Of a DNA stretch of 64,000 bases, positions 51,968 through 61,400 are shown one piece after another; the first letter of the stretch is position 1; the number at the start of each line of letters is the position of its first letter. The stretch spans positions 396,043-460,042 of the forward strand of contig JBQTIY010000002.1 of the NCBI GenBank assembly GCA_052387675.1, written 5' to 3'. A program made the translations under genes and the position numbers. The notes under the pieces were generated by a model. It had not been told where the DNA came from and did no database searches. It was given only the letters and a program-made list of their open reading frames with translations. The DNA comes from JBQTIY01 sp052387675 (GTDB taxonomy: Bacteria; Planctomycetota; B15-G4).

Positions 51968-53353
51968 TCAGCGCTGCGGCGCGGCGGAAGCTTCCAGCTC
52001 GGCACGCACGAAGCGCAGACGCAGTTCGAGATCATCGCTGGTGGACACCGGCAGCACGAGCCCGCTGGGTGCGTGCCGTCGCAGCATGGTCTCCAGCACG
52101 GACTGGTACTGGAACTGAGTCCAGCGGTTGGTCGAGCGCACGCCGTCTTCACGGAGCGGCAGCGCTCCCCACGGAAAGAGCAGCACGCGGTCGTAGCGGT
52201 CGAGGCGCTGCAGGCACGACGCGATCCAGTCCTCAGTGACAGCAGCCTCGGCCGCCGAGGGCGAGAGGTGGTGCAGGCCATAGTGGATCCAGAAGGCGGC
52301 GTAGTCGGCCGAGCAGCGATCGGCGACAAAACCGGTGGCGGAGGCCGCCTCTTCGCGCTCCCTTTGCTCGTTCCACAACTCACGCAGGATGATCGAGACT
52401 TCCGCCGGCGAGAGCAGATGGAGTTGCAGCCCGCGTTCGATGCGCCGCCGCATGCCCTCCTCGAGGTAGGGCACGCCGAGATCGGCGGCCAGCCGGCGGC
52501 CCAGCGTGGTCTTGCCGGTGCCTGCGGAGCCCGAGACCGCCAGTCGCAGTCCGCGGCCCGGGGCTGCGCTTGGCCTCAAGGCCACAGGGGGATTCGAGGC
52601 CGCGCGCGCGTTGGCGGCCGGTTCAGCACCTGCGGAGGGGCCCTCGACCACAGCCGTGCCCGATCCCATCCAGGGCCGCTCGCCGAGAGCCTGCAAGACG
52701 GCCCCGGCCTGCGCCACGCTGAACTGCGTGTGAGAAGCCGCCGCCGGCGAAAACCGCAAGGCCTGATGCAGCGGCAGTGCCAGCAGTTCACAGCACAGCA
52801 CGCGCAGAACCCCGGTATGACTGACCACGATGACACGCCCCTGACCGTGCGTCGCGCGCAGTTCGCGCCACCAGGCCCCGACTCGCACCGCGAGATCGCT
52901 GAGTGATTCGCCTCCGGGCGCGCGGGCGCTCGTGGCGTCAGCCCACCAGGCACTCACGGCGGCGCCGTGCTCCCGCGTGAGTTCGTCCCAGGTGCGTCCT
53001 TCCCACTCGCCCATGGCCTGCTCGCGCAGCCTGCTGTCGTAGGCCACTGGCAGACCAAACGCGGCGCCCACCCGCTCAGCCAAGTCACGGCAGCGGCGCA
53101 GATCGCTGGACACGATGAGACCGGGACGCGGCGCGGCCTGAGCAAAAGCTGCGGCCAGCGACGTCGCTAAACGGGCATGCTGCTCACGCCCCACCGCCGA
53201 GACGTCGTCATCGCGGTGGCCGCGCACAGCTCGCTGGGTGAAGCCGCCCACTTCTCCATGCCGCAAGAGGTGCAGATGCAGCACATCCGCCGAGGGCATG
53301 ATCGCCTGCGTCACCGCCGCGAAACTGCCGGTAACGGCCTGGCCGTCCTTCAC
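51968..53353 (-). CDS. Histidine phosphatase (CobC-like) fused to a P-loop ATPase
   Basis: The 461-residue protein has two domains. Residues 25-225 are a histidine-phosphatase domain (HLLRHGEV at 29-35; VSSDLRRCRD; GEWEGRTWDEL; VSHTGVLR with H179), close to alpha-ribazole phosphatase CobC. Residues 268-461 are a P-loop domain with Walker A GSAGTGKTT (275-283), EEGMRRRIERGLQL and DRCSADYAAFWI, resembling NadR-like or AAA_28 nucleotide kinases. The start GTG 53353 forms a GTGA overlap with the ABC ATPase stop. Placement with a BtuCD-like transporter suggests a role in cobalamin salvage; the ATPase substrate is unknown. Confidence 0.8.
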   Translation of the reverse strand: MKDGQAVTGSFAAVTQAIMPSADVLHLHLLRHGEVGGFTQRAVRGHRDDDVSAVGREQHARLATSLAAAFAQAAPRPGLIVSSDLRRCRDLAERVGAAFGLPVAYDSRLREQAMGEWEGRTWDELTREHGAAVSAWWADATSARAPGGESLSDLAVRVGAWWRELRATHGQGRVIVVSHTGVLRVLCCELLALPLHQALRFSPAAASHTQFSVAQAGAVLQALGERPWMGSGTAVVEGPSAGAEPAANARAASNPPVALRPSAAPGRGLRLAVSGSAGTGKTTLGRRLAADLGVPYLEEGMRRRIERGLQLHLLSPAEVSIILRELWNEQREREEAASATGFVADRCSADYAAFWIHYGLHHLSPSAAEAAVTEDWIASCLQRLDRYDRVLLFPWGALPLREDGVRSTNRWTQFQYQSVLETMLRRHAPSGLVLPVSTSDDLELRLRFVRAELEASAAPQR

Positions 53354-54177
53354 GCGCGCCGCTCCGCGCCGGAGTTCGGCGCCAGCCAGGGCAGCACAAA
53401 GCTGCGCCCGTCGGGAGGCGGCATCTGCCCGAAGTGCAGGTGCGGTCCGTAGACCGGACCCAAGACGGCCGGAGTCAGCACGTCGGCAGGCGCGCCCGCC
53501 GCCGCGAGGCGTCCGTCATGCAGCAGAGCCACGCGCGTAGCGAACTGGCTGGCTAGGTTCACGTCGTGTGTGACCACCAGGACGGCGCGGCCTTGCCGGG
53601 CGAGCCCCGCCAGAAGCGCGAAAATGCGCAACTGGTGCTCCAGATCCAACGAAGCCGTGGGCTCGTCGACTAGGAGCACGGCCGCCTCCTGCGCCAGAGC
53701 GCGAGCCAGGAGCACGCGCTGCCGCTGACCGCCGGACAACTCGGCCATCGAGCGGCTGACCAGATCCACGACTTCAGCGCCCGCCAGCGCTGCGGCCACG
53801 GCACTGCGATCGGCCGCGACGGCGCCGGCAAAGCGCGGAATGTGCGCATAGCGTCCACTGCGCACGAAACGCTCCACCGTGACCGCCGGCAGGGTGGGCA
53901 AGGCCTGTGGAACCACGGCCAGGGCCTTGGCGCGCGCGCGCGGTTTCCAGCCGGCCAAGGCCTGCCCCCCCCAACTCACCGAACCCTGCTCCGCCACGAG
54001 CAGACCCGCGAGCAGGCGCACGAGCGTGCTCTTGCCGGAGCCATTGGGCCCGATGACCACGAGCAGCTCGCCTTCGGCAACGTCAAGATCCACACCCGCC
54101 ACGGCCGGCGCTGCACCCTGCTGCCTGCCAGTGGGATAGCGGTAGACGAGCCCGCGCGCGGAGAGGGTCTTCACCAC
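53350..54177 (-). CDS. ABC transporter ATPase, BtuD/FecE family
   Basis: The 275-residue ATPase has Walker A VIGPNGSGKSTLVRLLAGLL, VVPQALPTLPAVTVERFVRSGR (Q-loop), LSGGQRQRVLLARAL, Walker B AVLLVDEPTASLDLEHQ and VVTHDVNLAS. ERFVRSGRYAHIPR and the SMAELSGGQRQR context are typical of the cobalamin/siderophore/heme uptake branch. It starts at GTG 54177 or 54174 next to the permease stop (GTGA). It powers the permease encoded immediately upstream. No binding protein (BtuF) or TonB receptor gene is in the window. Confidence 0.9.
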   Translation of the reverse strand: MVKTLSARGLVYRYPTGRQQGAAPAVAGVDLDVAEGELLVVIGPNGSGKSTLVRLLAGLLVAEQGSVSWGGQALAGWKPRARAKALAVVPQALPTLPAVTVERFVRSGRYAHIPRFAGAVAADRSAVAAALAGAEVVDLVSRSMAELSGGQRQRVLLARALAQEAAVLLVDEPTASLDLEHQLRIFALLAGLARQGRAVLVVTHDVNLASQFATRVALLHDGRLAAAGAPADVLTPAVLGPVYGPHLHFGQMPPPDGRSFVLPWLAPNSGAERRA

Positions 54178-55250
54178 GAGTCCACCTCACGCCGCTGAAA
54201 AATGAGCAGGCCCAAGAAGAAGGGACCGCCAATGAGTGACATCGTCACGCCCGGCGGCAGCGACGAGGCTCCGAGCAGCGCGCGCTGCAGGCAATCCACA
54301 CCCAGGAGCAGGTGCGCGCCGAGCAAGAGTGAGAGCGGCAGCACCCGCTTGTGACTGCGTCCCACGAGCAGCCGAACCAAGTGCGGAACGACCAGCCCGA
54401 CGAAGGCGATCTGTCCCGCCACGGCCACCGCCGCCGCAGCGGCCAGGGAGGAGGCCACGACGGCGAGCAGGCGCACGCGGCCCGTGGCCACGCCGAGCGC
54501 GCGCGCATCATCCTCGCCCGTCTGCAGCAGATCGAGTTCCCAGCTCAGAAAGGGCAGCACGGCGCTGGCCACGAGCACACCCAGCCACACCGTCTGAACG
54601 TGGCCGGGACCGCGATCGTCGAGCGTGCCGAAGGTCCAGGCCAGGATCGCGCGCGAAACTTCCCAGTCGTCGAGCATCAGCGCCGAGATGAGCGCCAGCA
54701 CTCCGGCCAGGCAGGTGTTCACGGCGATGCCGGTGAGCAGGAGCGTGGGCACGGAGACGCGACCGGCTCCCGAGGAGAGCAGAGCGACGAAGAGCACGCT
54801 GGCCAGCGCTCCGAGAAAAGCCGCCGCCGGCACGAGAAAGCTCACCGACTCGGCGCCGCCCTGGAGCTGCAGCAGCGGACCGGCCTCCCCCAGCGCCGCG
54901 CCGCTCAAGAGCAGAATGGCGAGCGTGGCGCCCAGCGAGGCTCCGCCCGTCACACCCAGCAGTGAGGGCGAGGCCAATCCGTTGCGAAAGAGGCCCTGCA
55001 GCAGCGCTCCTGAGAGCGCCAGGGCCGCGCCCACGCCGGCGGCGGTGAGTGCGCGCCAGAGCCGCAGTTCCACGATGCTCTGCTGCGTGCCGGCCAGCGG
55101 TTCGTCCCAGCCGAAACTGGCCAAGAGCCCTTGCTGCAGCGTCTGCCAGTCCAGCACTCCGCTGCTGCCGCTGCGCACGGAAAGCAGCACCAGAACTGGC
55201 AAGCTGAGCAGCAGCAGCCCGGCAAGCACGCGCGGCAGGCGAGGAGACAT
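54171..55250 (-). CDS. ABC transporter permease, BtuC/FecCD family
   Basis: The 359-residue permease has about ten hydrophobic segments and FecCD motifs: WRALTAAGVGAALALSGALL, RNGLASPSLLGVTGGASLGA, and VAGQIAFVGLVVPHLVRLLV before GPFFLGLL near the end. It starts at ATG 55250 (MSPRLPRVLAG). The upstream in-frame extension is rejected because it overlaps the next gene's 3' region. The family imports cobalamin, heme or ferric siderophores. The CobC-like gene in the operon favours cobalamin. The 41 bases upstream are too short for a B12 riboswitch. Confidence 0.9.
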   Translation of the reverse strand: MSPRLPRVLAGLLLLSLPVLVLLSVRSGSSGVLDWQTLQQGLLASFGWDEPLAGTQQSIVELRLWRALTAAGVGAALALSGALLQGLFRNGLASPSLLGVTGGASLGATLAILLLSGAALGEAGPLLQLQGGAESVSFLVPAAAFLGALASVLFVALLSSGAGRVSVPTLLLTGIAVNTCLAGVLALISALMLDDWEVSRAILAWTFGTLDDRGPGHVQTVWLGVLVASAVLPFLSWELDLLQTGEDDARALGVATGRVRLLAVVASSLAAAAAVAVAGQIAFVGLVVPHLVRLLVGRSHKRVLPLSLLLGAHLLLGVDCLQRALLGASSLPPGVTMSLIGGPFFLGLLIFQRREVDSW

Positions 55251-55291
55251 CGGCGCCACGATAGCAAGGGCTCGCGGCGGGACCGCGTCGG

Positions 55292-58200
55292 CTAGGGCAC
55301 CGTCGCGATCAGCGCGTTGCTGGCCGCTGAGCCAAGCACACCGCCGGCGTCGGGCCACCAGGCTTGGAAGACGAACTGGGCACCCGCGGGGACGCCAGGC
55401 GGAAAATTCGTCCAGGGCACCGTCAGCGCTCCAGCGCCATTGCTCGGCAGGGCGAGCGTGAGCAGCACGGGTTCGGGGACGAAGACTCCGCCCTTGAGTG
55501 GCAAAGCGGCTGCGCCGCTGCCGATGAACATGAGCACCGAGGTGAGCGGTGCTGCTTGGCTCAGGCTCAGCGAGCCGGAGGAGCCGGGCAGCAGTGAGCC
55601 CGAGCCGGAGAGCTGCGCCTGTCCATTTGCGCCAGGCAGACCGAAGCCGAGTTGCGCCCAGGTGGCCGAGGCGTCCACCGTGAGGAAGCCGGCCACATCG
55701 GCCAGTTGCTGACTCTCCAGCACGGCGGCCAGTGAGTGCTGCCCGGAGGAGAGGGCGGTCAGCGTGAGGTTGGCACTCAGCGAGCCGCCCGGCGCAACAT
55801 CGGGCAGCACGACGGACAGGTGCTGCGCGCCCACCGGCTGCCCTGCAAACTGCAGTCCGTCACCTGCGGAAAACACGACCCGCACGCCGGTGAGAGCGAC
55901 CGGCAGCGGATTCACCAGCCCCGCGTTGAAGCTGGCCGGCTGCCCCGGCGCCAGAGTCCCCGGAACGCTCGCCGTCAGTGCCAGCGGAGGCAGCGTGACG
56001 AAGCTGCGTCCCCAACCCGTGAAGGAGTCGCTGCTGCCCGTGATGTCGACGTCCGCGAAGTGGCGAAAACTCTTCGTGCGGCCGGTCCACTGCGCCAGCA
56101 GCGTCGGCTGCAGCACGAAGGGCACGACCACGAAGGTGAAGGCGGGCAATGGCACGGTTTCGTCGAAGAGCTGAATTGGTCCCTGCAGCGAGCCATCCGG
56201 CAGGGCCGCAAAGGCCGAGAGCACGCAGCGGCTGCTGCGCGGCGTGCTCGTGGGATTCACCATGACCAGCGACCAGTCGAGCGGTTGGCCGAGATCCGCG
56301 CGCAGTGGCGGATGGAAGTCCACGACCACGCCGGTCTCGGGCAAGGTTGCATCGCCTGGGTCATCGCCGGGGGGTGGCAAGAGCCCGGGTTTGTAGGTGA
56401 ACGTCAGGGTCTCCAGGCCTCCCGTGCCCTGCGCCTTGGTCTGGATCGGATTCCCCACCAGCAGCGTATTGCTCGAGATGAGCTGCAGGCCCCCGCTCGA
56501 CTGTGCACGCCAGAGGCGGATATCGGCGTTGAGACTCGGGCCCCACCAGGCCGAGTCGAAAGGCTGAGCGAACTGGCCCCCGAAGAGTGCCGCCACCGCG
56601 GCGGGACCGTTCTTGTACTCGCCGCCGCTCAGGAGCAGCGGCGTGCCGTGCACGGCCTGCCAGCCGTTGAAGCCCGCGATGTCCGGACGCCGCAGGCGGA
56701 CCTCGGTCCAACTTTGCGCATCCCACAAACGGTCCACGGTGAGCACAGGATCGAAGTGTCCCGCCGCATCAACCTGGAAATCCAGGGCGCCAGTGCCGTC
56801 CATGTCGAGTGCCGCGTTGAAGCCGGTCACCGGACGCGCCGGCAGGCCGAGCGCGCGGCACAGCGAGGCGAGCACGCCGGCGACGCCCCAGTCATGCACC
56901 GCAGTCTGCGGGAGGCTGCCGGCTGCCAGCACCTGGTCGGTGCCCGTCCACACAGCGGGCGAGAGACCCGGCGAGTAGGAACCATCGAAGTCGGTCACAA
57001 GCAATCCGCCTCCCTCGGCATTGACGAAGGCCGAGAGACGGCGCGCCACGAGGTAGGGCGCGGAGCGCACGGCGCTCGATTGGCCCTGCAAGGCCTGCAG
57101 CGCGGCGGCGACCGTCTCGTCCTTGAAACTCGCAAAGCGCCAGGGCCGCAGTTGCAGGAGGCCCGCATCACCGCGCGGAATCAAGCCCTCCGTCGCGAGC
57201 ACGTACTCCTGCAGCGCCGCCGAGCCGGGCAGATAGGTGTCGTCGGCGGGCAGCCAAGGATTGAAGAGCACCACCAGCGGCTCGGGCAGATCGGCCGCGT
57301 GCAACAAACTCTCGCCGCAGGCCACCAGCCAGAGCTGTGCGCGCAGGCTGTAGCGCCCCACGGCCGCCGTGACCGGCACGTTGAGTCGATACTCGGCCGA
57401 GAGCAGATCGGGTGCCAGGCTCAGCAGCTCACTTTCCCAAGCGGCCAGATTGGGCGTGCCGCCCGCTTCGGCGAGTTGAATCTGCGTCAGCGGGCCGTCG
57501 AAGTCGTGCACGAGCAGAAAGCGCATGGCCAAGCGCTCGGCATCGAAGGGCTGCTCGAAGTGCACGCGCAGCCGCAGTCCCTCGGCTGTGCCACGCCGCA
57601 CGACGGGCCCGGATTCATAGCCCTCAGTGTGGTGCGGCACGCCATTGAGTTCTGGCTGTGCATCGAGCGCCACCACGCGATTCCACGGCTCAGCATAGAG
57701 ACGCCAGCCCACACCGCCCGGATCCTGTGCCACCAAGCTGCAACCGGCAATCGGCGGACCACTGGCCGGCGCGTTGAGCACGAGGTCGCCGGCGCCTTGC
57801 ACAACGCCCAGGAGTTGCCCGGTGCTCGACCAGGCCATCGCCAGAGCCGAGCCGCCGTCGAGAAAGTCCGGCGTGAGGCGCACGAGTCTTTGCGGTGCCT
57901 GAAAGCTGCAGGCCAGAACGCCCTCGCCCAGGCTGTCGGCGGCGCAGTTTCCGCCGCCCAGGCCCACCACCGTGCCGAGATATTCGGTGAGGCCATCCCC
58001 GGCGGTGGCGCTGGCCAGGGTCAGCGGTGCGCTGGGTGCTCCGCTCAGCGCTTCGAGGCCGCCAGCCTGCGTGGTCACCACCTGGCCAACGAAGCGCTCG
58101 CTGAAGCTGGCGCCCTGCAGCGAGAAGCTCGCCGTGGGTGCACAGTCCAGGCCTTGAAAGGGCCAGTCGCAGGGCGTGAGCAACGGCTGAGTTTGCAGGA

Positions 58201-58300
58201 ATCCCTGGCTGCTCACGGGCGGGCCCAGCGTGGGCGTCAAGGTCCGAGCCGGCGCAGGCTGCTGTGCAACGGCCACGCCTCCGAGCAGGCCCAGAGCCAC
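55292..58300 (-). CDS. Secreted animal-type transglutaminase homologue lacking the catalytic triad
   Basis: The 1002-residue secreted protein follows the layout of animal transglutaminases (factor XIII, TG2): N-terminal beta-sandwich, papain-like core (about 345-600), two C-terminal beta-domains and then an extra 113-residue domain. Core matches include LFNPWLPADDTYL, EYVLATEGLIPRG, ARRLSAFVNAEGGGLL, LSPAVWTGTDQVL, RALGLPARPVTGFN, RRPDIAGFNGWQAVHGTP, YKNGPAAVAAL and NADIRLW. The three catalytic positions are changed: Cys to D470, His to Q529 and Asp to H551; W451 (TG2 W241) is kept. It is therefore predicted to be inactive. The start is GTG 58300, but a rare upstream start is possible because this n-region is short. 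Confidence 0.8.
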   Translation of the reverse strand: MALGLLGGVAVAQQPAPARTLTPTLGPPVSSQGFLQTQPLLTPCDWPFQGLDCAPTASFSLQGASFSERFVGQVVTTQAGGLEALSGAPSAPLTLASATAGDGLTEYLGTVVGLGGGNCAADSLGEGVLACSFQAPQRLVRLTPDFLDGGSALAMAWSSTGQLLGVVQGAGDLVLNAPASGPPIAGCSLVAQDPGGVGWRLYAEPWNRVVALDAQPELNGVPHHTEGYESGPVVRRGTAEGLRLRVHFEQPFDAERLAMRFLLVHDFDGPLTQIQLAEAGGTPNLAAWESELLSLAPDLLSAEYRLNVPVTAAVGRYSLRAQLWLVACGESLLHAADLPEPLVVLFNPWLPADDTYLPGSAALQEYVLATEGLIPRGDAGLLQLRPWRFASFKDETVAAALQALQGQSSAVRSAPYLVARRLSAFVNAEGGGLLVTDFDGSYSPGLSPAVWTGTDQVLAAGSLPQTAVHDWGVAGVLASLCRALGLPARPVTGFNAALDMDGTGALDFQVDAAGHFDPVLTVDRLWDAQSWTEVRLRRPDIAGFNGWQAVHGTPLLLSGGEYKNGPAAVAALFGGQFAQPFDSAWWGPSLNADIRLWRAQSSGGLQLISSNTLLVGNPIQTKAQGTGGLETLTFTYKPGLLPPPGDDPGDATLPETGVVVDFHPPLRADLGQPLDWSLVMVNPTSTPRSSRCVLSAFAALPDGSLQGPIQLFDETVPLPAFTFVVVPFVLQPTLLAQWTGRTKSFRHFADVDITGSSDSFTGWGRSFVTLPPLALTASVPGTLAPGQPASFNAGLVNPLPVALTGVRVVFSAGDGLQFAGQPVGAQHLSVVLPDVAPGGSLSANLTLTALSSGQHSLAAVLESQQLADVAGFLTVDASATWAQLGFGLPGANGQAQLSGSGSLLPGSSGSLSLSQAAPLTSVLMFIGSGAAALPLKGGVFVPEPVLLTLALPSNGAGALTVPWTNFPPGVPAGAQFVFQAWWPDAGGVLGSAASNALIATVP
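55295..55633 (-). other. Shared C-terminal domain, copy A
   Basis: Residues 890-1002 of the transglutaminase-like protein align without gaps to the last 113 residues of the dehydrogenase at 62206. Shared features are L-x-G-x-G-[ST]-L, LS-x-AAP, KGGV-x-VP-x-P, PPG/TPG-[VL]-P, and the ending SNAL-x(3)-P. It looks like a planctomycete surface-sorting or anchoring domain (inference). Confidence 0.7.
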
Positions 58301-58413
58301 GGCGCTGAGAGGAGCCCGCGCCCAACAAAACAGATCAGCGATGACGGGAATCTCCAGGTGTCAGGAGCGCGGCAGAGTGGGACAATGGTCGCCCCTCGCC
58401 GGCTCGTCGTCCA

Positions 58414-61400
58414 GTGACGAAGCCCCGCACCGCTCGCCGCCTCTTGCACCCGACGCATCCTCTCGCAGCACCCGGCACCTTGATCCAGCAGCAGGTTCTT
58501 GTCTTGACGCTCAGCGTCGGCAGCCTCCTCTGCGCCTGGCCGCAACAGGCCCAGGCGCAGTTACTGCGCGTCGACGCCGGCGACTTGAATGGCTACACCC
58601 AGCCCGCGCCCGGCTGGCAATTGCTCACGGCAACCAGCGGCCCACCCGGCATCACGTTGGTTCCCGCTCCGCTCGACACCGTGCACGTCGCCACGTTCTT
58701 CCCGAGCGCTGGCGTCGTGGCCTTCCCGACCGACGTGCTCTCAATCGATCCGGCCGAGTCCTCTGAACTGCACCGCCTCTCGGCCCTCGTGCTGGCCAAC
58801 CCCTCGGTGCTCACGATCGGCGGACTGGTTGCCAATCGCCCCTATCGGCTCAAGCTCCTGCTCGGCGCGCCCGCACCCTGGATGGAGTTGTCCGAGCGCG
58901 GCGGGCCTTGGGAGGAACTCGACTCCTGGGCGCGTGGGGTGAAGCTGGAAATTCAACTGCCGGGCAGCACGTCGCCGCCCGTGGCCTGGGCGCCAGCAGC
59001 GCGCAACCTGGATTGCAGCACCGGACTTGATCCGGCCAGCCTGGCCCCGCGCACCGGGGGCATCGTGACCGTGTGGATTCTCGCGCGCACCGATGGCGCG
59101 GGCGTGCTGCGCTTGCGGCTTTCCTCGGAGAGCGGTGCCGCGCCCGTGCTCAATGCCTTCGAAGTCCACGCTCATGAGCCGCTGCCCGTCTATTACCAGC
59201 GCACGGCCGCGGGGCCCTTGCAGGGCACCGGGCCGGCCGTCGCCGGATTTGTCTCGGCGTTCAATGCGCACCAGTACCAGCAGGCCGAAGACTGGGCGCT
59301 GGCCCAGAGCGACCCCTGGCTAGCCGGCGTGGCCTTGTGCCAGCTCATTGGCTGGCTCGATGGGAGCGCCGATGATCGCGCTGCGCTCATCCCCACCGCG
59401 CGCAGTGCTCTGACGGCGGCGCAGGCGCAGGGCCACCCGGGTGCGGCCTGGCTGCTCGACGAACTGCAGAGTCTCGAGCGCGCCTTCGCGCATCTTGCGG
59501 CCCGCGGCTACTCGCAGGCCCTGCTGTGCCCGGAGCAGGGGGGCACTGGTTTTCTGAATCCGGACTGCGCCGGCCAGGCCTCGCAGCATGTCGGACAGGC
59601 CCGCGCACACGCCAACGCGCACATCGCCCGCCGCGAACTCGCCGGGATCATTGCGCCCGTCTCCGGCACCACGATCCTGGCGGATCTCGTGAACTGGAAT
59701 GCGGGCAGCCTGAGTTCCGCCGGCTTCGAGCCCTCGCCCTTCACGTTCACGGCGCTCAAGCAATCGGCGGCCGCGCTGGCTAGCCTCAACCCGCTGCTCT
59801 CGGTGAACTCTCAGGACGCCGATTCGCAAGCCTTCGTGGACGAGTTCCTGCGCGTCTTCACCGACTTCACGCAACTCGGCTTTGCCAGCAGCGACTTCCC
59901 GCAGGACCTGGAGTTGCCGCTGTTCGCCGCCTACGCCGCGGCCGGGGCGCACCCCTCCACCTGGGATGCCTCGCAGTTCTCCGTGCTCAGCGACAGCCAG
60001 ATCGCGGCCTCGTGGTGGGGCAGCCTCGTGGCGCTGCCGAGCGCCCAGCCCGCGGCTCCGCCCTGGGCCGATGGGCAGCGGCGAGCGCTGCGAACGCGCC
60101 GCACAGTCGGTCGCTGGTGGCTGCGGGAGCGCTTGCGCGAGGGCGAATTGGGCGGCGGCCAGGGCGACGATGTCGAAGCCCTCCTGCAGCTCCTGCCCGA
60201 CTATGCCGCCTGGCGCGATGCGGGCGACCGCTTGGCCCTCGACGGGCTCGATGAGGCCACGCGCTACGGGCTTGAGCAGACGAGCGATGTCGCGAACGGC
60301 TACTTCGCCGGGCCCATCACCGATGTCGAACACTCCAGCGAGTACACCACAAATCCATTCCTCGTCTTGCGCGGCGTGCAGGGCCACACGCCGCGCGCTG
60401 CGCGCACGGGCTTCGCCGTGGGCCGGCACCTCATCGATGGCGCCGGCAGCCCGCCCTTCGCCGCGCCGACAAACCTCGGGCGCTGGCACTACCAGAGTCA
60501 CTGGTTCACTACGAACGGACCGGGCCCAGCGCCCAGCGGCCCGGCACTCGATGTGCTGCTCAATGGCCGCTCGATGTCGCCCGCGCTCTCCACTTCGCTG
60601 CATTCGCCCTTGCCGCCCAGCCATCCGCTGCGAGCGGATCTGCGCACTTGGGCCCAGGCCTGGCGGGATGATGCTCTCGAGACCGGCGCGCTCGCGGCGG
60701 GCAAGCCGCTCGGTTTCTTCGCAGCAGCCCAGTGGCCTAGCAACACCTTGGGGACCGGCGGGCTTTGGTACAGCGAAAAGGACCTGCTCGGGGACGAGAG
60801 CTTGCTGGCCGGCCCCGGCTTCAATTATCCAGCCGGGCTGCTGCTGGGCGCCTATCGCGGCAGCACGGATCCCAATCGCTGGACCTTCTTGCTGCCGGCC
60901 GTCCGGATCCTGCGCGCGCTCAAGTCCTGGGAGGACGCCGGCTCTCCGCCCGGTGCCGTGGGCTCGCAGGCCTGGGCCGCGGCCGCGCTCTTCAAGAACC
61001 CCGGCCTGGGCTCCTTCGTCATCGCGCACTGGCCCCACTTGGCCAGTGACGCGCAGCTCAATTCGCTCATCGATCCGCTCTCGGGCAGCACGACCTACGT
61101 GGATCAGGCGCTGCTTGCGCGGCTCGAACTGTGGGCCACGAAGAGTTATCTGGGCCAGTCGCAGGCCATGCGCTACGCGCTCCTGCCCGTGCAGCCCTGC
61201 CTACCACACCAAGTCAAGTCCACCATCGATCTCGCTCCGCCGCTGGTGAACAGCACGGCCTATGTGCGCGCGACGTTCCCGCTGCTCACGCGCTACGTGC
61301 TGCGCACGGACCGGCTCTTTCTGAACTACCGCGAGGCGGCCACCGAGATTCTGGATGCCTTCCGCTCGGCCGATCTGGCCGAGGGCTATCCCTTCACGCC

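Noticed and set aside
55251..55291. Possible cobalamin riboswitch upstream of the permease gene
   Set aside because: The space is only 41 bases, and no B12-box-like sequence is seen.
55736..58417. An 893-residue plus-strand frame
   Set aside because: It is the complement of the transglutaminase-like gene and shows only repetitive Arg/Gln/Ala composition.
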